DNA from: Eubacteriales Family XIII. Incertae Sedis bacterium
GTDB lineage: Bacteria > Bacillota_A > Clostridia > Peptostreptococcales > Anaerovoracaceae
Assembly: GCA_031278145.1 (NCBI GenBank)
Contig: JAITLA010000164.1
Location: 1-6,789, forward strand
Direction of reading: 5' to 3'
DNA: 6,789 bases
Position 1 is the first letter of the stretch; each line of letters begins with the position of its first letter. A program made the position numbers and the translations under genes. The notes beneath the pieces are model-generated. The model ran no database searches. It was not told the DNA's origin and was given only the letters and a program-made list of their open reading frames with translations. Below are positions 1-4,666 of the stretch, one piece after another.

Positions 1-36
1 TTTTTCGTTGTGCTTGACGATACGGAAGGAAATGCC

Positions 37-885
37 ATGAACCTGCACGACTTTACAAGTCACATCGACGAAAAAATCCTTAAACGGGGCTATGCTTATT
101 ATGAAGAGGATTGCGTGCCAGCCGTGGAGGAAACGGAAGAAAACACCTATGCGGCGGACGTTTTGGGCGGTGATCTGTACAGTGTGGAGGTCGAGCTCGA
201 CAATCGGGCGAATATCATAAGCAGCCGGTGCGATTGCCCTTACGATGGCGGAAGGTATTGCAAGCACCGGGTCGCGGTATTTTTTGCTTTACGGGATACC
301 ATGAACGCCGCAGACGCGGAAACCGCTCCAAAGAAGGCGAAAGCGCCCGATATGCGGGAAATCCTTACCGGGAGGACAAAGGATGAGCTTGTCGAGTTTC
401 TTTTGGAACTTGCCGCGGAATATGGAGAGATCAAGCAACGCATAGCGCTGGATTTCAACGATGAGAGCGACGAGGATGAGATACAAAAATCCGTCATGCT
501 TATACGCACTTATATCAAAAATAATTCGGATCGTTACGGTTATGTCGCCTACAGGGACGCCCGCGAGGCGGTCAAGGGCGCCGGTTTGGTGCTGGCAAAG
601 GCCGAATCCGCATTGGAAGAGAACAAGCACAAGCATGCGCTGAATCCGGCCTTTTGCGTCATCCATGAGATGCCGGATCTGTTTGAGAACGCGGATGATT
701 CCGACGGAAGAATCGGTGGGGAAATCGAAGAGGCCCTGTCCGTCGTCCATGAAACAATCGAGAGCCTGAATCCGAGCGACAAAGAGAACGTCTTTCAAAT
801 GCCGCCGGAAAACGTCAAATACGCCAAAAGACCCGCGTTCAGGGATGAACTGTCGCGGGTATGGCAGGGCATTTCACCCGGATGA
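37..885 (+). CDS. SWIM zinc-finger protein, short form
   Basis: This gene encodes a 282-residue protein with an N-terminal SWIM zinc-binding motif, seen as C65-x-C67-x7-C75-x-H77 inside CDCPYDGGRYCKH. SWIM domains bind zinc and are thought to mediate DNA or protein contacts; no enzymatic function is visible. The part before the motif (GYAYYEEDCV, then a beta-rich stretch) is typical of bacterial SWIM proteins. After a charged linker comes a helical part (DELVEFLLELAAEYGEIKQRIALDF). Relatives as I remember them are about twice as long, with a long helical-repeat region before a C-terminus like RRPAFxDEL. Here KRPAFRDELSRV follows almost directly after the first helical part, so an internal deletion is possible. 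The ATG at 37 is chosen because GGAAGGA lies at 24-30, six bases upstream; an in-frame GTG at 10 has no such site. It lies upstream of the ATPase pair on the same strand, and a shared role is unproven. Confidence 0.85.
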   Translation: MNLHDFTSHIDEKILKRGYAYYEEDCVPAVEETEENTYAADVLGGDLYSVEVELDNRANIISSRCDCPYDGGRYCKHRVAVFFALRDTMNAADAETAPKKAKAPDMREILTGRTKDELVEFLLELAAEYGEIKQRIALDFNDESDEDEIQKSVMLIRTYIKNNSDRYGYVAYRDAREAVKGAGLVLAKAESALEENKHKHALNPAFCVIHEMPDLFENADDSDGRIGGEIEEALSVVHETIESLNPSDKENVFQMPPENVKYAKRPAFRDELSRVWQGISPG

Positions 886-888
886 GCG

Positions 889-897
889 CAATGTGCG
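889..897. repeat. Left copy of 9-bp direct repeat (putative target-site duplication)
   Basis: CAATGTGCG occurs here and again exactly at 1059-1067. The two copies abut the terminal inverted repeats of the element between them. The last G may belong to the element, giving an 8-bp duplication. Confidence 0.6.
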
Positions 898-1058
898 TTA
901 CAGTTCAAAGGTTCAATCGAAACCACTCAACCACCGCGATGGTTTTACCCGTCCGGGGTACAAGTACCCTTCCGGGCACGCGTACCCGCTTGTCCCGAAC
1001 GAATGTTTGGGGGAGCGTAAGCGAACGGGTAAAAATTGCGTGGGGTTTGAATAGTAAC
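897..1058. mobile_element. Putative MITE-like non-autonomous element, about 162 bp
   Basis: The left end GTTACAGTTCAAA (897-909) and the right end TTTGAATAGTAAC (1046-1058) form terminal inverted repeats that match at 11 of 13 positions. The element is flanked immediately by direct repeats of CAATGTGC(G), as expected of an 8-9 bp target-site duplication. Inside there is a perfect 10-bp inverted repeat, TTTTACCCGT (943-952) with ACGGGTAAAA (1025-1034), and a near-palindrome GGGTACAAGTACCC (956-969), so the single strand could fold into a branched hairpin. No open reading frame here looks like a protein, so any transposase would act in trans. I cannot assign an IS family: the GTTAC ends match none that I recognise with certainty. 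An alternative is a structured regulatory RNA leader of the downstream ATPase gene, but that would not explain the flanking duplication. Confidence 0.6.
943..1034. repeat. Internal 10-bp perfect inverted repeat
   Basis: TTTTACCCGT at 943-952 is the exact reverse complement of ACGGGTAAAA at 1025-1034, enclosing 72 bases. The enclosed sequence contains TCCGGG twice (952-957 and 971-976), each followed shortly by GTACCC (964-969 and 982-987), so part of it looks like a diverged internal duplication of about 18 bp. Confidence 0.7.
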
Positions 1059-1067
1059 CAATGTGCG
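1059..1067. repeat. Right copy of 9-bp direct repeat (putative target-site duplication)
   Basis: CAATGTGCG repeats the sequence at 889-897 and starts directly after the right terminal inverted repeat. Removing 897-1058 plus one copy would leave only about 57 bases between the SWIM stop codon and the ATPase start. Confidence 0.6.
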
Positions 1068-1090
1068 ATTGTTTGCATACACCATTCGAC

Positions 1091-1096
1091 GGAGGT
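1091..1096 (+). promoter_or_regulatory. Ribosome binding site fixing the ATPase start
   Basis: GGAGGT lies eight bases before the ATG at 1105. It selects that ATG over an in-frame GTG at 1063, which would lie inside the flanking direct repeat. Confidence 0.85.
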
Positions 1097-1104
1097 ACTA
1101 CGCA

Positions 1105-2154
1105 ATGGCCATCAACCGTGTGGAAATAAAGGATTTCTTGGTGTTCAAGGATGCGTTCACGGCAGACTTCTGCCCCGGCGTAAACGTGATTATCGGGGGT
1201 AACGCCATAGGAAAGACGACATTGCCGAAGGTGATGTATGCCATACACGAAAACGTGGCCGATTATGTCTATGACGATTGCGAATTGCCTTGTACGGATG
1301 TGGCAGGCAGCATCGACTTGGGTGAATATTTTTCAAGCGAAGAGAAGATCGTCAAGACGCTGCTTGGGGATTTTGGAAATAATCCTCAAATAGAGGATCT
1401 CGATCCTTTTACCATGCAATTGCAGGCGCATCTTGATCAAAATATTTCCATGTATTTTGCACTCAACCAAACGCCTGACGATACCGGCCGTATCGGCGTC
1501 AGTGAAGTTTTTATACCGGCGCAGGAGATGCTTTCGCATTCAAAAGGGCTTTTGGCATTAAGCCGTGAACGGAAGATTTCTTTTGACAAAACGCAAATCG
1601 ATATTGTGGCAAAAGCGCAACTCGGCGAAACGAAAAAACTGTCACCGATGTGCAAGGTATTGATCGATAAAATCGGGAAAATCATCGACGGCAAAGTGAT
1701 TTATGACAACGACGCGTTTTTCCTGAAGAAAACCGACGATAAATTAATCTCGTTTTCATTTGAGGCTTCCGGTTACCGCAAGCTCGGCTTGCTGTGGACC
1801 TTGCTCCGCAACGGGCTGTTCGAAAAAGATTCCGTCCTGTTTTGGGACGAGCCCGAAAACAGTCTGAATCCCGAGCTTATGCCTGTGCTTGCGGACGCAT
1901 TGCTCGAACTCTCACGCGGCGGCGTTCAGATTTTTCTTGCCACGCACAGCGAGATCCTATCAAGCTACTTTGACGCGCTCCGCAAGGATAGTGACAGGGT
2001 AATGTTCTGTTCGCTGTACAAAGACGGAGAAAGCATAAAAATCGACAGCGGCGACCGCTTTGACTTGCTCAGGCCAAATTCATTGACTGCCGCGCAAGCG
2101 GATCTCTACGAAAAAGAAGTCGAAAGAGGCTTAGGCAACAATGAAGACCGATAA
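1105..2154 (+). CDS. AAA/ABC-type ATPase (AAA_15/AAA_21-like), putative defence ATPase
   Basis: This 349-residue protein has the motifs of the SMC/ABC-like ATPases grouped with OLD and Septu PtuA proteins. Visible in order are a Walker A motif GGNAIGKT (31-38, with Ala where Gly is usual after Asn), a helical insertion with the block EVFIPAQEMLSHSKG (134-148), a signature-like ASGYRKLG (221-228), a Walker B SVLFWDEPENSLNP (243-256, D248/E249) and an H-loop LATHS (278-282). Such ATPases bind ATP between two subunits. There is no TOPRIM domain after the ATPase core, so it is not a complete OLD/GajA-type nuclease and probably acts through a partner. That partner is likely the next gene, whose start overlaps this gene's end by 14 bases. 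The cytosolic location is inferred from the lack of signal or membrane segments. The ATPase call is secure; the antiphage role is inferred from architecture and context. Confidence 0.9.
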   Translation: MAINRVEIKDFLVFKDAFTADFCPGVNVIIGGNAIGKTTLPKVMYAIHENVADYVYDDCELPCTDVAGSIDLGEYFSSEEKIVKTLLGDFGNNPQIEDLDPFTMQLQAHLDQNISMYFALNQTPDDTGRIGVSEVFIPAQEMLSHSKGLLALSRERKISFDKTQIDIVAKAQLGETKKLSPMCKVLIDKIGKIIDGKVIYDNDAFFLKKTDDKLISFSFEASGYRKLGLLWTLLRNGLFEKDSVLFWDEPENSLNPELMPVLADALLELSRGGVQIFLATHSEILSSYFDALRKDSDRVMFCSLYKDGESIKIDSGDRFDLLRPNSLTAAQADLYEKEVERGLGNNEDR

Positions 2155-2626
2155 CTTCCCGCATTACAGCGGCATGCGCTTCGTTCCTGACAATGTTTAT
2201 GTAATCGAAACATCTGCGGCACGGCTTACTTGCGGCGATGGGATTCGGTCGGTAGAATTTATTTGCATAAAAGGAAATAATCTGTTGTTTGTGGAGGCAA
2301 AAACCACTGTTGCCGATCCGGACCGTTCGCCCAAATCGTACAGAGCCGAAATTGATGTGATATGCGAAAAATTCATCCACTCGTTAAATCCGCTGTCCGC
2401 TGTCAAAGTGGGCGTGGTGACAGAAACCTTGCCGGCGGATTTTGATTACGGCGGCAAGGTGTCGTTGACGTTTGTTTTGGTCGTCCGCAATCATGATCGG
2501 AAATGGTGCAGACCGATTAAACGGGCAATTGAACAATCACTGCCCCTGTATATTACAAAAATATGGAGGCCCATTGTTTTGGTCCTTAACAAAGATGTCG
2601 CGCAAGAACATCAACTTGTCGGTTAA
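2141..2626 (+). CDS. Small PD-(D/E)xK nuclease-like partner protein
   Basis: This 161-residue protein is not one I recognise by name. Its middle resembles the core of PD-(D/E)xK nucleases: a strand with an acidic residue (SVEFICIKG, E39), a turn, then a hydrophobic strand LLFVEAKT ending in E52-x-K54, followed by a helix (YRAEIDVICEKFIHSL) and two more hydrophobic strands (VKVGVVTE, VSLTFVLVVRN). Spacing and order fit that fold, but the acidic site at E39 is a guess and the fold is degenerate in many inactive members. The start overlaps the ATPase stop by 14 bases, with AAGAGG at 2124-2129 as ribosome binding site. The two are therefore probably coupled in translation and made in similar amounts. 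It has no membrane segment. The likely role is the effector of the ATPase; an inactive scaffold or substrate-binding subunit is also possible. Confidence 0.7.
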   Translation: MKTDNFPHYSGMRFVPDNVYVIETSAARLTCGDGIRSVEFICIKGNNLLFVEAKTTVADPDRSPKSYRAEIDVICEKFIHSLNPLSAVKVGVVTETLPADFDYGGKVSLTFVLVVRNHDRKWCRPIKRAIEQSLPLYITKIWRPIVLVLNKDVAQEHQLVG

Positions 2627-2680
2627 GCGCAGAACATCATGGCCGACTGCGAAACCACCAATATTGAAAAGGCTCCGGAA

Positions 2681-2698
2681 CATATCCAACATATCCAA
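2681..2698. repeat. Tandem 9-bp duplication
   Basis: CATATCCAA occurs twice head to tail (2681-2689 and 2690-2698) just upstream of the promoter-like sequence. It could be a half-site pair for a regulator or a slippage duplication; with two copies neither can be decided. Confidence 0.6.
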
Positions 2699-2714
2699 TT
2701 GTAATATTTATGTA

Positions 2715-2745
2715 TTGATCAAAACGTCCCGAGTTATGTTATACT
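2715..2745 (+). promoter_or_regulatory. Extended -10 promoter candidate
   Basis: TATACT (2740-2745) is preceded by TG at 2737-2738, making an extended -10 element TGTTATACT. A partial -35, TTGATC (2715-2720, 4 of 6 matches), lies 19 bases upstream, a long but tolerable spacing when the -10 is extended. The surrounding sequence is AT-rich compared with what follows. Transcription would begin near 2752. No protein gene starts within 450 bases, so the transcript would be either a small RNA or a long leader for the MATE gene. Confidence 0.5.
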
Positions 2746-2896
2746 GAATGTAAAGCATCCTGTCGATCCCTGTTGCCGATGGCCGGGGTCCGTGCTTCGC
2801 AGACCGTTGACGCCAAGCAAACCCGTTGTTTCGTGAGAGCGGGAAACCGGCGCGCATCCAAACCCAAACAACACAAATCCATAACAGCGCGACCTT

Positions 2897-2945
2897 CGCG
2901 GATATGTCTGCCGGATCGGCTTGTTCGATCCGAACAGACGCCGCG
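2897..2945 (+). other. Long stem-loop, possible structured RNA
   Basis: Three stacked helices can form: CGCGG (2897-2901) with CCGCG (2941-2945), GTCTG (2906-2910) with CAGAC (2935-2939), and CGGATCG (2912-2918) with CGATCCG (2926-2932), closing a 7-base loop GCTTGTT. Small internal loops separate them, for 17 base pairs in all. There is no U-run after it, so it does not look like an intrinsic terminator. It lies about 150 bases downstream of the putative promoter, which supports a structured leader or small RNA, but no covariation evidence is available here. Confidence 0.45.
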
Positions 2946-3178
2946 GTTTCTCGCCGGAAAGGCCGGGATTCCGATTACGGCAACTTCCAACCGACTAAAG
3001 CCGGGGGGATTTTTCCTCGCATTCGTTCGGGGCGGGTTGGGCGGCGCCTTCCGGCCGGTTCATAAGGCACAGCTTGGGATAGGCGCGCAATGCGCCGGCA
3101 TGGGGCCCCGGATCCCCGGGCGGTGGGTTTTGCGATGAAACGCGGGGCGCGCACGCGAATCGGCCTTTTGCTTGTCCG

Positions 3179-3208
3179 GGATTGACATTTTCAGAGGATT
3201 GACATTTT
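3179..3208 (+). repeat. Two 13-bp direct repeats containing TTGACA, upstream of the MATE gene
   Basis: GGATTGACATTTT occurs at 3179-3191 and 3196-3208, a 17-base period. Each copy contains a perfect -35-like TTGACA, but no acceptable -10 lies at the right distance, since the ribosome binding site and start codon follow at once. The arrangement looks more like a tandem operator for a regulator of the transporter than a standard promoter. A local duplication is the alternative. Confidence 0.55.
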
Positions 3209-3210
3209 AA

Positions 3211-3218
3211 GGGAGGGG
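3211..3218 (+). promoter_or_regulatory. Ribosome binding site supporting a TTG start
   Basis: GGGAGGGG lies five bases before the TTG at 3224. No ATG or GTG in this frame lies close to it; the first in-frame ATG falls inside the first membrane segment. Confidence 0.75.
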
Positions 3219-3223
3219 ATTTT

Positions 3224-4654
3224 TTGAGGGACGACAAAGACAACACAGGCACGAAGGGCGACGCGGCGACGCGCCTCGGCGTCGAACCCGTGGGTAAGCT
3301 GCTCGTGCGATTTTCGCTGCCGGCTATGACGGGCATGATCGTCAACGCGCTGTACAACATCGTGGACCGCATCTTCGTCGGGCGCGCCGTGGGCGAGGCG
3401 GCCTTGGGCGGGCTGGCGCTCGTGATGCCGGTCATGACAATCGTGATGGCCTTTTCCGTGCTGTTCGGCATCGGATCGGCGAACCTGATTTCCATGCGGC
3501 TCGGGCAAGAGCGGCGGGCGGATGCGGAAAACGCGCTCAATCACTGCTTCTGGCTCTTGATCCTGAGCGGCGCGCTGCTGACGGCGCTCGGCATTCTGTT
3601 CATCGAGCCCATACTCTCCGTGCTGGGCGCGCAGGACGGGAGCGATTCCATCGATTACGCGCGGCGCTTCCTGCGCATCATCCTGTTCGGCGCCGTGTTC
3701 TTCCTGATGGGGCTCGGTTTTTCGCATTGCACGCGGGCGCAGGGCTTTCCCACCGTATCGATGCTGAGCTTCGTGCTGGGCGCCGTCGTGAACGTCGTGC
3801 TCGTGCCGATCTTCCTGTTCGTGTTCGAGTGGAACGTGGAGGGCGCGGCCCTCGGCACCGTGATCGCGCAGGCCGCGACCGTGGCCTTCATACTGGTGTT
3901 CGGCTTCAGCAAGAGGGCCGTGCTGCGGCTGCGGCCCTTCTCGATCAAGCCCTCGCTGAAGGCGATAACGCAGATCGTTTCCTTCGGATCGGCACAGTTT
4001 CTGCTGCAGTTTGCGATGTCCTTCGTCATGCTCATATACAACATATTCATGAGCGCCTACGGCGTCAACGAGCTCGGTTCCGCGAACGGCGGCGACGTGG
4101 CGCTTTCGGGCATGAACATCGTGAATTCCGTGAACATGCTGATCGTGATGCCCATATTCGGCATCAACCAAGGGGCGCAGCCCCTGCTGGGCTTCAACTA
4201 CGGGGCGAAAAAATTCGGACGCGTGCTCGGGACCTATGTGCGCGCGGTCATCGCGGCCACGGCCATCGGCTGCATCGGCTTCGCGCTGCTGCACATATTC
4301 CCCGAACAGATCGTCCGCTTGTTCGCGCCGAACGGCAGCCGCGCGATACTGGAGTTCACGCCGGCCGCCATGCGCATCGCGACGCTGACCCTGCCGATTG
4401 TGGGCTTTCAGGTCGTTTCGGCGAATATGTTCGTCGTGACGGGGCGGCCCAAGACCTCCGTGATCCTGTCGATGATGCGGCAATTTATCCTGCTTGTGCC
4501 CTGCATCTTCCTGTTCGGCAGGCTCTGGGGGCTTGACGGGGTGATTGCGGCGGCGCCGGCCGCGGACGCGATGGCGGTGATTCTGACGACGATCCTGATC
4601 GTGATAGAGCTGAAGAAGCTGCGCGCGCAGAGGGCGGCGGAGGCGAACGAGTAA
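3224..4654 (+). CDS. MATE-family multidrug efflux transporter, MepA-like
   Basis: This 476-residue integral membrane protein belongs to the MATE family, which exports cationic drugs and metabolites from the cytosol in exchange for Na+ or H+. Recognisable blocks are LYNIVDRIFVGRAVG (43-57) in the first membrane region, GIGSANLISMRLGQ (82-95), RAQGFPTVSM (171-180), and GINQGAQPLLGFNYGA (313-328) at the start of the second six-helix half, all as in MepA-like members. About a dozen hydrophobic segments span the protein, for example near 65-90, 148-168, 181-202, 250-277, 296-316, 384-405 and 436-461. The length is normal and no break is seen. It starts with TTG, supported by a strong ribosome binding site. 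A pair of direct repeats upstream may bind a regulator. It converges on gltX, with 12 bases between the stops and no room for a terminator. Substrate and coupling ion cannot be read from the sequence. Confidence 0.95.
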   Translation: MRDDKDNTGTKGDAATRLGVEPVGKLLVRFSLPAMTGMIVNALYNIVDRIFVGRAVGEAALGGLALVMPVMTIVMAFSVLFGIGSANLISMRLGQERRADAENALNHCFWLLILSGALLTALGILFIEPILSVLGAQDGSDSIDYARRFLRIILFGAVFFLMGLGFSHCTRAQGFPTVSMLSFVLGAVVNVVLVPIFLFVFEWNVEGAALGTVIAQAATVAFILVFGFSKRAVLRLRPFSIKPSLKAITQIVSFGSAQFLLQFAMSFVMLIYNIFMSAYGVNELGSANGGDVALSGMNIVNSVNMLIVMPIFGINQGAQPLLGFNYGAKKFGRVLGTYVRAVIAATAIGCIGFALLHIFPEQIVRLFAPNGSRAILEFTPAAMRIATLTLPIVGFQVVSANMFVVTGRPKTSVILSMMRQFILLVPCIFLFGRLWGLDGVIAAAPAADAMAVILTTILIVIELKKLRAQRAAEANE

Positions 4655-4666
4655 GACGCGGGTGCG

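Larger units (their letters stand above)
2627..3223. other. Gene-free region between the accessory block and the MATE gene
   Basis: About 600 bases hold no open reading frame that reads as a real protein; the longest (121 codons from 2773) has a low-complexity, basic, unfamiliar translation and no ribosome binding site. From left to right the region contains a 9-bp tandem repeat, a promoter-like sequence, a zone with several predicted hairpins including one long stem-loop, a GC-rich stretch (about 2990-3180) with palindromes such as CCGGCCGG (3051-3058) and GGCGC/GCGCC (3082-3096), and a 13-bp direct repeat directly before the MATE ribosome binding site. I see no T-box, tmRNA, RNase P or riboswitch consensus that I could name. 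Confidence 0.6.

Noticed and set aside
904..924. TTCAATC and GGTT-loop-AACC resembling a tRNA T-arm, suggesting a tRNA remnant
   Set aside because: The five-base stem needed around TTCAATC does not pair, and no acceptor or anticodon arm is present; the inverted-repeat element explains the region better.
897..1058. Integron attC site
   Set aside because: attC sites begin with ...AAC and end with GTT...; here the ends are GTTAC and GTAAC in the opposite arrangement, and no integrase or cassette structure is present.
2627..2704. 25 further in-frame codons after the TAA of the nuclease-like gene, containing an ATG at 2639
   Set aside because: No ribosome binding site, no readthrough signal I can name, and 25 open codons are not surprising by chance.
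2815..2862. AGCAAACC ... GGGAAACC resembling a c-di-GMP-I riboswitch core
   Set aside because: The required GACGCAAAGCC block and the second helix are absent.
3103..3120. A run of ApaI, BamHI and SmaI sites that looks like a vector polylinker
   Set aside because: Adjacent sequence does not continue as any cloning-vector polylinker, and overlapping palindromes are expected in a GC-rich palindromic stretch.
2773..3138. A 121-codon plus-strand frame in the gene-free region
   Set aside because: No ribosome binding site and no recognisable protein features; the sequence is rich in Arg, Pro and Gly as expected of random GC-rich DNA, and it overlaps the strong stem-loop.
3135..3185. A possible 16-codon leader peptide (MKRGARTRIGLLLVRD) upstream of the MATE gene
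   Set aside because: The upstream purines (GGTGGG) are weak, and no regulatory codon run or paired attenuator hairpins are visible.
3191..4483. A 430-codon open frame on the minus strand opposite the MATE gene
   Set aside because: The translation is rich in Arg, His, Gln, Glu and Asp without any motif or hydrophobic core, as expected of the antisense of a GC-rich membrane-protein gene.
4655..4666. Shared bidirectional terminator between the MATE gene and gltX
   Set aside because: Only 12 bases separate the two stop codons, and no hairpin with flanking T/A runs is visible.
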